NCBI GenBank assembly: GCA_934668695.1
Contig: CAKUOD010000013.1
Location: forward strand, 1 to 58,606
DNA length: 58,606 bases
From: an uncultured Collinsella sp.
GTDB taxonomy: Bacteria; Actinomycetota; Coriobacteriia; Coriobacteriales; Coriobacteriaceae
Direction of reading: 5' to 3'
Part shown: positions 50,995 through 58,606 of the stretch, one piece after another
Layout: each line of letters begins with the position of its first letter
Numbering within the stretch: the first letter of the stretch is position 1
Made by a program: the position numbers and the translations under genes
The notes under the pieces: generated by a model
What the model was told of the DNA's origin: nothing
Seen by the model: the letters and a program-made list of their open reading frames with translations, nothing else
The model's database searches: none

Positions 50995-52035
50995 TTGGTT
51001 CGACGTGGCTCGCATCCGCGACTTTCGGTGATCCTTGTGGTAGAAGGTTCGCCCAGCTATGCGATGCGTGCGCTCGAGAGTATCCAGAACCAAGACCTCT
51101 ACGATTTGCAGATTGTTGTTGTCTGCCGCGATGCTGCGCCCGGTGTGCGCCATTCGCTTCAAGTTGCTGCCGACAGGGACATCCATATTGATTTGATTGA
51201 CGTCGAGGACGCGAAGCGCGGCGCTTGTCTACGTGCCGGTTTTGCTGCCTCGCGCGGCTCTCAAATCACCGCTATGAACGCCGATGAGTGGTTTGCTCCG
51301 CAGTCCCTTTCCAAGATGGTCGATATCGCGTGCGATACTGCGGCAGACATAGTGTTCCCTACGGTGTCGCTCGACCGCTATGATGCGCATCGAGAGCGCC
51401 ATTCGCGCGTCTTGGATGCTGCCTCTATTGTCATTGAAGACAAGTCTTCGATGGTGACCGGGCTGCCCCAGCTGATTTTAGGCGGCCTAGTCGTTCAGAC
51501 CTCTGGCGTGATGTATAGCCGTCTGCTGTTTGAGGCATGCCTGTCACACGGCAAGGCGTACCGTACGGTTGAGTTTATGGCATATGCGCTCTCGCAGGCG
51601 CAGTGCGTCTCCGGCTGCGGCGACGCTTGTTTCCACGCGGTGGCGCCTAAGCTTACAGATGCCTTTGATCCCACCATGTATGCTAAGGTAGCCGATGACA
51701 CCCGAGCGCTCGACGAGCTTGCGGACTCACTCTCGGAAGCAGATAGCGGTGGTCGGCTCAAGCTGGCAAGCCAAAAGTTCTACTTTGCCGGACTGGTCGC
51801 CTGCATTGAGAATTTGTGTCTGAGCCCGCATGGGGTGTCGTCAATCGAGCGTTCCGCCCGCATGCGTGATATGCTCGAGGCGCCTCGAACCCGTCAGATG
51901 GTCGCCGCGCTCAAGGATAACCATCGGGGGCTCGGTCTGTTGTTTGGGCCGATCGCCAGCGCCAAGCCCGCGCGCTGCGTGATGTGTACGCATCTGGCAG
52001 CTTTTCTTAACCGGACGGGCGCAAAAACCGCCTAA
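50995..52035 (+). CDS. Glycosyltransferase family 2-like protein
   Basis: The 346-residue protein opens with a GT-A type strand (PRLSVILVVEGSPSYAMRAL) and has a D-x-D-like NADEW near residue 97. This fits a family 2 glycosyltransferase domain of about 200 residues. The C-terminal half is less conserved. There is no membrane span. The start is TTG 50995 with GAGAGGACGGA upstream. Just before it, an ATG at 50952 opens a 13-codon frame that stops at 50991-50993 and could be a leader peptide. The substrate is unknown. Confidence 0.65.
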   Translation: MVRRGSHPRLSVILVVEGSPSYAMRALESIQNQDLYDLQIVVVCRDAAPGVRHSLQVAADRDIHIDLIDVEDAKRGACLRAGFAASRGSQITAMNADEWFAPQSLSKMVDIACDTAADIVFPTVSLDRYDAHRERHSRVLDAASIVIEDKSSMVTGLPQLILGGLVVQTSGVMYSRLLFEACLSHGKAYRTVEFMAYALSQAQCVSGCGDACFHAVAPKLTDAFDPTMYAKVADDTRALDELADSLSEADSGGRLKLASQKFYFAGLVACIENLCLSPHGVSSIERSARMRDMLEAPRTRQMVAALKDNHRGLGLLFGPIASAKPARCVMCTHLAAFLNRTGAKTA

Positions 52036-52167
52036 ACGGCTCATTACGAAACAAACTTGCATAGAATTGTTTCGAAATGCGTTCTTATACACAAAAGCCT
52101 TCAAATAGCGTTAAACTATTCAATCACTGATTGATTGTCTCCGCCATCTTTTGGAGTGAGGGTTTGT

Positions 52168-52605
52168 ATGGCTAAAAAACGCAATGGGCGCCAGGATGCC
52201 ATTAGAGATATTGTGCGCAATAAGGACGTCCGCACACAGCGCGTGCTGGTCGATGAGCTCCGTGCTATGGGCTTTGATTGCACGCAGGCGACTGTCTCTC
52301 GCGATATTGCCGACATGGGGCTGCGTAAGCTCCCCGAGGGCATCTATGTTCTGGCAGAGGACCTGCACCTGCAGCGTATGGTTTCCGAGCTCGTAACGGG
52401 CGTTCTGCGTACCGATAATCTGGTTATGATCAAGGCTCAGCCTGGCACGGCTTCCGGCATCGCCGCCGCCGTTGATGCGGCAGAGTTGCCCGATGTGCTT
52501 GGCTCGCTTGCCGGCAACGATACGATTTTGGTTATTGCCCAGACGGCCGAGGACGGCGAGCGCCTCGAGGCGCTGATCAATAAGCTGAGCAATTCTCGCA
52601 AGTAG
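52168..52605 (+). CDS. argR: Arginine repressor ArgR/AhrC
   Basis: This 145-residue protein has an N-terminal winged helix (RQDAIRDIVRNKDVRTQRVL, TQATVSRDIADMGLRKL) and a C-terminal arginine-binding oligomerisation domain with GTASGIAAAVDAA and LAGNDTILVI. It represses arginine synthesis genes when arginine is present. No arginine genes are in this window. GGAGTGAGGG precedes ATG 52168. A CAATCA-C-TGATTG palindrome at 52121-52133 may be an autoregulatory site. Confidence 0.93.
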   Translation: MAKKRNGRQDAIRDIVRNKDVRTQRVLVDELRAMGFDCTQATVSRDIADMGLRKLPEGIYVLAEDLHLQRMVSELVTGVLRTDNLVMIKAQPGTASGIAAAVDAAELPDVLGSLAGNDTILVIAQTAEDGERLEALINKLSNSRK

Positions 52606-52654
52606 GCGTGCGGGTCGTGCGCTTGGCACTGCGTGCGCTTACATAGTGGCTTGT

Positions 52655-52689
52655 AAGGGGTATCGACGTTGGTCGGTACCCCTTTTTGT
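52655..52689 (+). terminator. Terminator after argR
   Basis: AAGGGGTATCGAC pairs with GTCGGTACCCCTT (one mismatch) across a 4-nt loop, followed by TTTG. Confidence 0.85.
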
Positions 52690-52730
52690 GTGCCGGTATA
52701 AAGACCGCCCACCAGGTCGCTTCAAACTAA

Positions 52731-52767
52731 AAGGCCCCGAGCAGTTCAATAAGCTGCTCGGGGCCTT
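52731..52767 (-). terminator. Terminator of the penicillin-binding protein gene
   Basis: AAGGCCCCGAGCAG and CTGCTCGGGGCCTT form a perfect 14-bp stem. On the minus strand TTTTAG follows, so it ends transcripts from 54994. Confidence 0.85.
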
Positions 52768-52789
52768 GTTGGCTTTAGTCGCGTACTTC

Positions 52790-54994
52790 TTAGCCGACCG
52801 TATCGTCAGGCGTGGGCGAGGGGTCGGGAGTGGGCGTGGGCGTAGGCGTGCCGCCATCGCCGCCGGTCGAACCACCAGTGGAACCGCCCGTCGAGCCACC
52901 CGTCGAGCCACCGGTCGTGCCGGTGCCGCCGGTGGTGTCGCCGCCCGTGGTCTCGGTTGTCGTCGTGGTGGTAGTCGTTGTGGTGGCGGTTTCCTCTTCG
53001 TCCTCGTTCTCGTCCTTGTCGTCGTTCTCCGTCTTCTTGGTGTTGTTGGTGCCGTAGAACTTCCAGACGCTGTTGTTCTTGTAGGTGGGCGCCGTTCCGG
53101 TCGCAAATTCCTCGCGCTCGGTACCGGTCAGAACGGTGTTCATAAACCTCTTAAAGACAGGCAGGTTGGTGCTGTCGCCCAGCAGGTCCGTGCCGTACTT
53201 TTGGATGGGGATCTCGCCCGCGGAATAGCCGGTCCACAGGGCGCATGCCAACTGCGGGGTATAGCCGCAGAACCACAGGTTGGTGGTGTTGTCGGTGGTG
53301 CCCGTCTTTCCGGCATAGGGCTGGTTGACGCTCAGGGCGCCGGCAGCACCCGTACCGCTGCCCTGCATGACGCCGGACAGAACATCGGTGACCGCGGCGG
53401 CCTCGCCCTCGGTAAGCACCTGCGAGGGATTGTCGGTGTGCTGGTACAGCACCGAACCGGTACGAGAGTCAATCTCGGTGATGGCGATCGGCTGGCGATA
53501 GTAGCCGCCGTTGGCAAACGTCGCGTAGGCGGCGGCCATCTCGAGCGGCGAGATCGAGCCGGTGCCGAGCGTCATGACGGGAACGTCCTCGATGTTGTCC
53601 TTGGCGGGATCGATACCGAGCTTTTTGACGAGCGAGATGATCTTGCTGTTGCCGACGGCTTCCGCCACCTGGATGTAGCCGGTGTTGGAGGAGTATGCCG
53701 TTGCCTGCTTGAGCGTGATGTTGCCATAGCTATGGTTGGCGTAGTTTTGGACCTCGGTCGTGGTGCCCTTGGCCTTGAGCGGCGAGTTGCAGTTGAGGGT
53801 GACGTTGGGGTTCATGCCGTTTTGGATGGCAGTTGCCAGCGTAAAGGCCTTAAAGGTGGAGCCGACGGGACGCTTGGCCGTGGCATGGTTTACGTGGTTC
53901 TCGTCAGCGTTGTAGTCGTATCCGCCCACCATGCACTTGATGTAGCCGGTCTTGGGGTCGACGACGACCATACCCATGTCCAGGCCGTCGAGTGAGAGCG
54001 TGTCGAGCTGCTCGCGGACGGCATTCTCTGCCACCTGCTGCATCGTGGGGTCGATGGTGGTCTTGACGGTCAGGCCGCCCTTAAAGAGCACGTCGGTCGA
54101 GAACTCCTGCTCCAGCAGCTGCTTAACATAGGCGACAAAGTAGGGCTGCGAGTATACGTCGACGCCGCTGCCCGAAATCTCGGTCACGTTGAGGGTGATG
54201 GGCTCGGCTTGTGCGGCATCGTGTTCCTCCTGGGTGATGTGGCCCAGGCGCAGCATGTTGTCGAGAACCTTGTTGCGACGGGACAGCGCCAGGTCGGGGT
54301 TGACCGTGGGGTCGTACTGCGAGGGCGAGTTGGGAAGGCCGATGAGCAGCGCGGCCTCGCTCAGGGTGAGGTCGGCGGCGCTCTTGGACAGATAGGTCTC
54401 GGCTGCGGCCTCGATGCCGTAGGCGCCGTGGCCGTAATAGATGGTGTTGAGGTACATCATGAGGATCTCGTCTTTGGAGTACATGTCCTCCATCTTGATG
54501 GCGATGTAGGCCTCGCGCACCTTACGCTCGATGGTCGAGTCGAACTGTTCCTCCTGCAGGATGGTGTTGCGCACCAGCTGCTGGGTGATAGTCGAGGCGC
54601 CTTCGTGCCCGCCGCCGAGGGTTGCCACCGCAGCACGCGCGATACCCCACAGGTCGATACCGCCGTGCTCGTAGAAGCGCTCGTCCTCGACGTCAACGGT
54701 GCCCTGCAGCACGTAGGGGGAGACCTCGTCCTTGGTGATGGACTTGCGGTTTTGCGTGTAGAAGCTCGCTATCTTGTTGCCGTTGCAGTCAACGATCTCG
54801 GTGGGCTCGCTCACCAGATACGCGTTGGCGTCGGTGTAGTCGGGCAGATCGGACAGCCAGCGGTTGACGTTGCCGACCATGCCGATGCCAAACGCCACGC
54901 CCGCAATCAGCAGAAAGCCCAAAAACGAGAGCAGGATTATGGGCAGGGCGTGCGTCTTTGAACGGCTGTGTCCCTGTCGTTGGCGAGGACCCAT
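52790..54994 (-). CDS. Class A penicillin-binding protein (transglycosylase/transpeptidase)
   Basis: This 734-residue bifunctional peptidoglycan synthase has a short basic cytoplasmic tail and a span near 15-40 (ALPIILLSFLGFLLIAGVAF). The GT51 transglycosylase domain has VDVEDERFYEHGGIDLWGIA and GASTITQQLVRNTIL. The transpeptidase has the active-site serine in GSTFKAF near 380, SSN near 435 and KTGTT near 561. The C-terminus is a threonine- and GGST-repeat tail ending PTPTPTPDPSPTP, likely a cell-wall linker. ATG 54994 has GGAGG 8 nt upstream; an extension to 55117 has none. Confidence 0.95.
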   Translation of the reverse strand: MGPRQRQGHSRSKTHALPIILLSFLGFLLIAGVAFGIGMVGNVNRWLSDLPDYTDANAYLVSEPTEIVDCNGNKIASFYTQNRKSITKDEVSPYVLQGTVDVEDERFYEHGGIDLWGIARAAVATLGGGHEGASTITQQLVRNTILQEEQFDSTIERKVREAYIAIKMEDMYSKDEILMMYLNTIYYGHGAYGIEAAAETYLSKSAADLTLSEAALLIGLPNSPSQYDPTVNPDLALSRRNKVLDNMLRLGHITQEEHDAAQAEPITLNVTEISGSGVDVYSQPYFVAYVKQLLEQEFSTDVLFKGGLTVKTTIDPTMQQVAENAVREQLDTLSLDGLDMGMVVVDPKTGYIKCMVGGYDYNADENHVNHATAKRPVGSTFKAFTLATAIQNGMNPNVTLNCNSPLKAKGTTTEVQNYANHSYGNITLKQATAYSSNTGYIQVAEAVGNSKIISLVKKLGIDPAKDNIEDVPVMTLGTGSISPLEMAAAYATFANGGYYRQPIAITEIDSRTGSVLYQHTDNPSQVLTEGEAAAVTDVLSGVMQGSGTGAAGALSVNQPYAGKTGTTDNTTNLWFCGYTPQLACALWTGYSAGEIPIQKYGTDLLGDSTNLPVFKRFMNTVLTGTEREEFATGTAPTYKNNSVWKFYGTNNTKKTENDDKDENEDEEETATTTTTTTTTTETTGGDTTGGTGTTGGSTGGSTGGSTGGSTGGDGGTPTPTPTPDPSPTPDDTVG

Positions 54995-55156
54995 ATATTG
55001 ACCTCCAGGTATGTCGTGCCGGACGGTGGATGTGCCGTCGGGGCAGGATGGACATAAGTTATTACACGATAAACCAAACGGGGCGCGTGAGGCCTCGTGT
55101 ATGCTGGAAGACGGCATTTTTCAGAGTGAATGCATACCTTGGTAAGGAGTTTGTCG

Positions 55157-57115
55157 ATGACGATTCGGGCGATGGGGCCGAACGGACAATACAAGACTGG
55201 ATTGGATGTTGTCAGTGCGGCGCTGCCCGAGCTGCTGGCGCCGGCGGGCGGGCTCGACCAGATGCTTGCGGCCATCGCCGCGGGTGCCGATGCCATCTAT
55301 GCGGGGTTGGGCGGCTTTAACGCCCGTGTGAGCGCCCACGGCTTTACGGATGACGAGTTTGCGCGCGGCTGTGCTGTGGCGCATGCCCATGGCGTGCGTG
55401 TGTACGTGACGCTCAACGTGTTCGTGTTTGACGATGAGTTGTCCGACGCGGTGGCGTTGGGAGCTCATGCACTGGAGTTGGGCGCCGATGCTCTGATTGT
55501 CGCCGATGCCGGGTTGGCCTGCGCGCTGCGCGCGGCGATTCCCGGGGTCGAGATTCACCTGTCCACGCAGGCGGGCGTTCATAGCGAAGGCGCCGTGCGG
55601 CTTGCCGCCGATGAGCTGGGTGTCGAGCGCGTGACGACGGCACGCGAGCTGACGGTCGACGAGATTGCGGCGCTATGTGCCACGGGCGTGCCCATCGAGG
55701 TATTCTGCCACGGTGCGATTTGCATCGGCTATTCGGGGGCGTGCGAGTTCTCGGCCCTGCGGCGTGGGCGCTCGGCGATGCGCGGCGACTGCACGCAGCC
55801 GTGCCGTTTGGCGTACGACCTGGTGGACGAGGCGGGACAGAGCGTTGTCGCCGTCGAGGGAGATCGCCTGCTGTGCCCGCGCGACTATCTGGGTATTGCG
55901 CATCTGCCCGAGCTTGTAGATGCCGGCGTGGCGTCGCTCAAGATCGAGGGGCGCATGAAGAACCCCGATTACGTATTCAACGTGGTGCGGGTGTGGCGCC
56001 GTGCGCTCGATATGCTGTGCGACGGCGCGTGGGACCCCGGTGCCGTGGAAGAGCTTGAACGCGAGCTGGGCCGGTCGTTCAACCGCGGGTTTACCGACGC
56101 GTATCTGCGGGGGCGTTCGGGCGCCGAGCTTATGAGCTTTGAGCGCGCAATTAACCAGGGCGTGCGCGTGGGGCGTTTGGTCGCTGTGGGGCACGAAGAG
56201 GTGACCGTTGAGCTCGACGCTGCCGTGGCGGCGGGTGACACGCTCGAGATTCGGTTCTATCCGGGCGTCGACGCGCGTCCCGATGTGCCCAAGCGCTGGC
56301 CGCAGGTGCCCTGCCCGGTGGATGCCGCAGCGGGGAAGCGCGTCGTCGCGCGTTGCAAGCGTAAGGTGGACGTGGGATGCGAGGTGTACCTGATTCGCAG
56401 CGCCGGCGTGTTGGATCAGACGGCGGCGGTGTTGGAGCGCATGCGGGCCGAGGCAGATGCGATTGCGCCCGTTGCACGTGCCGTTGAGGTGCTGCCCTTT
56501 GAGGACGTTGCGGTGGATGGCGGTGCGTCGGCGGAGTTGGTGGAGTGCGCGGTTCCCGCTCGCATGGTTTTTGCTTGGCAGCTGATAGATACCGACCCGC
56601 GCGGAGAACTCGATTTGTCCGACGCCGTTGTGGTGCTTGACGAGGTGTGCCGCACGGGTGACGCTGACCGGACCCGCTCGCTGATGCAGCGTGCCGGGCG
56701 CGTCGTCTGCCGCAACCTGGGACAGGTGGTGATCGCTCGCGAGCTGGGCGTGACGTTTGACGTGGCGGCGCCGGTGTTCTGCGCGAATCGGGCCACGCTT
56801 GCCTGGCTGCGCGAACTCGGTGCGGGGCGGGTGTACTTGCCGGCCGAGTTGCTCGGCAATGATGCGGAGCGTATTGCCGAACTGGCTGCTGAACCCGGCG
56901 TCTGGGGTCCGGTCGACGCCGCCCGTCCCGAGCTCATGGTGTGCGAGCACTGCCTGCTGACCGCCGAGGGCGTCTGCGCTACCGATGCGACGGGACAGGT
57001 CCGTTGCCGCGACTGCTTGCGTCGTCGGCAGGTACGCTATCTGGTCGAGCGTGACGGTACACGTTTGCCAGTTGCCATTGACGCATGCGGCAGGACGAGG
57101 ATTTTCCTGTCGTAG
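55157..57115 (+). CDS. Peptidase U32 family protein, RlhA-like (copy 2)
   Basis: This 652-residue protein has LPELLAPAGGLDQMLAAIAA near residue 24 and the U32 signature EVFCHGAICIGYSGACE near 181-197, then a CTQPCRLAYDLV segment. The C-terminus has a Cys-rich knuckle (CEHCLLTAEG...CRDC). Its length is that of E. coli RlhA (YdcP), which hydroxylates C2501 of 23S rRNA, so an rRNA hydroxylase role is likely here. It is a distant paralogue of the protein at 3462-5954. AAGGAG precedes ATG 55157. Confidence 0.88.
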   Translation: MTIRAMGPNGQYKTGLDVVSAALPELLAPAGGLDQMLAAIAAGADAIYAGLGGFNARVSAHGFTDDEFARGCAVAHAHGVRVYVTLNVFVFDDELSDAVALGAHALELGADALIVADAGLACALRAAIPGVEIHLSTQAGVHSEGAVRLAADELGVERVTTARELTVDEIAALCATGVPIEVFCHGAICIGYSGACEFSALRRGRSAMRGDCTQPCRLAYDLVDEAGQSVVAVEGDRLLCPRDYLGIAHLPELVDAGVASLKIEGRMKNPDYVFNVVRVWRRALDMLCDGAWDPGAVEELERELGRSFNRGFTDAYLRGRSGAELMSFERAINQGVRVGRLVAVGHEEVTVELDAAVAAGDTLEIRFYPGVDARPDVPKRWPQVPCPVDAAAGKRVVARCKRKVDVGCEVYLIRSAGVLDQTAAVLERMRAEADAIAPVARAVEVLPFEDVAVDGGASAELVECAVPARMVFAWQLIDTDPRGELDLSDAVVVLDEVCRTGDADRTRSLMQRAGRVVCRNLGQVVIARELGVTFDVAAPVFCANRATLAWLRELGAGRVYLPAELLGNDAERIAELAAEPGVWGPVDAARPELMVCEHCLLTAEGVCATDATGQVRCRDCLRRRQVRYLVERDGTRLPVAIDACGRTRIFLS

Positions 57116-57211
57116 GTGCCGCGTCGCGTCAGTTTGTTATCATGTGAGAGTTTATGGACTTCCAGCACCGCCGTATCCGGTGAGGGTGCTATAGCAAAAG
57201 GAGGATACCCA

Positions 57212-58423
57212 ATGCTGTCTGTTGACGAGCAAATGCGTATCATCACCTCGGGCGCCGCGCAGATCGTTCCCGAGGCCGACCTTCGCAAGAAGCTTGAGAA
57301 GGGCGAGCCCCTCAACATCAAGCTCGGCGTCGACCCCACCAGCCCCGACCTGCACCTGGGCCATGCCGTGCCGCTGCGCAAGATGCGTCAGTTCCAGGAC
57401 CTGGGCCACAACGTCACCCTCATCATCGGCAACGGCACCGCGCTGATCGGCGATCCCTCGGGCAAGAACTCCACGCGTCCGCAGCTTTCGCAGGAGCAGA
57501 TCGAGGCCAACGCCGAGACCTACGTGAGCCAGGCCATGAAGATCCTGGACCCCGAGAAGACCACCATCGTGCACAACGGCGATTGGATCCTTTCGATGGA
57601 TCTGGCCGGCCTGCTGCAGGTGTGCTCCAAGTTCACCGTTGCCCGCATTCTTGAGCGCGACGACTTTACCAAGCGCTACCAGTCTCAGACGCCGATCGCC
57701 CTGCATGAGTTCCTGTATCCCGTGATGCAGGCTTTCGACTCTGTGCAGATCAAGGCCGACGTGGAGATGGGCGGCACCGATCAGCTCTTCAACCTGCTCG
57801 CCGGCCGCGAGCTCATGGAGAAGATGGGTATGGAGCCGCAGATTGCGCTCACCATGCCGCTGCTCGAGGGCACCGACGGCGTGCGCAAGATGTCCAAGTC
57901 CTATGGTAACTACATCGGCCTGACCGATGCTCCCAAGGATATGTTTGGCAAGACCATGTCCATCCCCGACGAGATGATCGGCAAGTACTATCGTCTGGCG
58001 AGCTCGCTCACCCCGGCCGAGGTCGACAAGATCGACGCCGCCCTGGCCGACGGCTCTGCCGATCCCTATGAGCTCAAGCGCGCTCTGGGTCGCGACCTGT
58101 GCGACACCTACCACGGCGCCGGTGCCGGCGACGAGGCTCAGGCCGAGTTCGACCGCGTGTTCAAGGAGGGCCAGCTCGCCGACTTCCCCGAGAAGCACGT
58201 TGAGCTGGCTGTTAACGACGAGGGCCAGATCTATCTCGCTGGCCTGCTCAAGGACTTGGGTCTTTCGGCGAGCGCCGGCCAGGCTCGTCGCGATATCGAC
58301 GGCGGCGGCGTCAAGATCAACGGCAAGGCCGTGGCTCCCAAGAGCTACAACATCGATCCCAGCGCCCTCAAGCTGGGCGACACCCTCTCCGTGGGCAAGC
58401 GCAAGGGCTTCAAGTTGATTTAG
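57212..58423 (+). CDS. tyrS: Tyrosyl-tRNA synthetase
   Basis: This 403-residue class I synthetase has the HLGH form of the HIGH motif near residue 47 (SPDLHLGHAVPLRKM), the KMSKS loop near 228 (GVRKMSKSYGNYIGL), and a C-terminal S4-like RNA-binding domain from about 335 (SAGQARRDIDGGGVKINGKA). AAGGAGG precedes ATG 57212. No T-box leader is visible in the 96-nt gap before it. Confidence 0.96.
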   Translation: MLSVDEQMRIITSGAAQIVPEADLRKKLEKGEPLNIKLGVDPTSPDLHLGHAVPLRKMRQFQDLGHNVTLIIGNGTALIGDPSGKNSTRPQLSQEQIEANAETYVSQAMKILDPEKTTIVHNGDWILSMDLAGLLQVCSKFTVARILERDDFTKRYQSQTPIALHEFLYPVMQAFDSVQIKADVEMGGTDQLFNLLAGRELMEKMGMEPQIALTMPLLEGTDGVRKMSKSYGNYIGLTDAPKDMFGKTMSIPDEMIGKYYRLASSLTPAEVDKIDAALADGSADPYELKRALGRDLCDTYHGAGAGDEAQAEFDRVFKEGQLADFPEKHVELAVNDEGQIYLAGLLKDLGLSASAGQARRDIDGGGVKINGKAVAPKSYNIDPSALKLGDTLSVGKRKGFKLI

Positions 58424-58425
58424 TT

Positions 58426-58447
58426 CCGCCGTTCTACCGAACGGCGG
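58426..58447 (+). other. Hairpin just after tyrS
   Basis: CCGCCGTTC and GAACGGCGG form a perfect 9-bp stem with a TACC loop directly after the stop. There is no T run. It probably stabilises the 3' end. Confidence 0.45.
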
Positions 58448-58497
58448 ACCGGCCGACGCTGCGCGGGCCGCATTTGGACAATCTGACGTTCAACTTC

Positions 58498-58531
58498 AAG
58501 GGCGCGACCAGAAGGTCAGCGCCCTTTCGTT
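58498..58531 (+). terminator. Terminator after tyrS
   Basis: AAGGGCGC pairs with GCGCCCTT across a 13-nt loop, followed by TCGTTT. Confidence 0.7.
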
Positions 58532-58606
58532 TAAAGGCTTTAGCCTGTGCGGGGCGCGCAGCGCGCCGCATCAGAAACCACCCGCTATGCGGGTGGGGAC
58601 AACCGG
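58532..58606. repeat. Double-hairpin repeat, possible IS200/IS605-type end
   Basis: The window ends in two stems: a GC-rich one around GGCGCGC/GCGCGCC near 58555-58568, and CCACCCGC-TAT-GCGGGTGG at 58578-58596, followed by GGACAACC. Foot hairpins of this kind mark IS200/IS605 element ends and REP sequences. No transposase is within the window, so the call is tentative. Confidence 0.35.

Noticed and set aside
57116..57211. T-box riboswitch upstream of tyrS
   Set aside because: The gap is only 96 nt and shows neither the T-box sequence nor a specifier stem with terminator.

Overview
The window looks like a chromosomal segment from a GC-rich gut actinobacterium of the Coriobacteriia, most likely Collinsella or a close relative. 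The reasons are the strong G/C third-position bias, the composition of the S10/spc/alpha ribosomal operon, the gut purine/urate-degradation genes, and intergenic palindrome families that I associate with Collinsella. The genus is inferred from gene content, not from a database search. I saw no rRNA genes and recognised no tRNA genes.

Layout. Positions 1-71 are the last codons of a ribosomal protein that reads as L24 (rplX), followed by a terminator. The expected next gene, rplE, appears only at 40177. About 40 kb is therefore interposed in an operon that is normally contiguous. The left arm of this insert (0.5-17 kb) carries a Gfo/Idh/MocA oxidoreductase with a DeoR regulator, an RluA-type pseudouridine synthase, a U32 peptidase-family protein, ridA, a PAS-HTH (YheO-like) regulator, a xanthine/uracil permease, ssnA, ygfK, a polyferredoxin and a fused molybdenum hydroxylase (xdhD-like).

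The middle (17.3-29.7 kb) is an accessory islet. It holds a DUF234-type ATPase behind a perfect 25-bp palindrome, remnants of two more ATPases, a candidate type I toxin-antitoxin locus, a DnaQ-like exonuclease plus a truncated duplicate of it, an unknown 411-aa protein, a Gabija-like OLD nuclease/UvrD helicase pair, two DUF4230-type envelope proteins and small membrane proteins. The right arm (29.8-39.9 kb) resumes purine/selenium-molybdenum hydroxylase genes: a second PAS-HTH regulator, ygeX, ygeY, ygeW, a mocA-like gene, hyuA, yqeC, yqeB and an xdhC-type gene.

From 40.2 kb the spc and alpha operons run without a break: rplE-rpsN-rpsH-rplF-rplR-rpsE-rpmD-rplO-secY-adk-map-infA-rpmJ-rpsM-rpsK-rpsD-rpoA-rplQ, then truA. 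A glycosyltransferase-like gene, argR, a class A penicillin-binding protein, a second U32 protein and tyrS follow.

How the genes work together. The two arms match the set known in E. coli and gut anaerobes as the selenium-linked purine/urate cluster (ygeW-ygeX-ygeY-hyuA-yqeB-yqeC-ygfJ-xdhD-ygfK-ssnA). The permease would bring in purines. The Mo-hydroxylase, YgfK and ferredoxin would do redox chemistry. SsnA and HyuA would hydrolyse rings. YgeX/YgeY/YgeW would process 2,3-diaminopropionate and carbamoyl intermediates. YqeB/YqeC, the XdhC-type protein and the MocA-like protein would mature the cofactor. RidA would remove 2-aminoacrylate of the kind YgeX makes. Two PAS-HTH regulators face the permease and ygeX, and a repeated AACAAA-N3-TTTGTT palindrome before ygeX is their likely operator.
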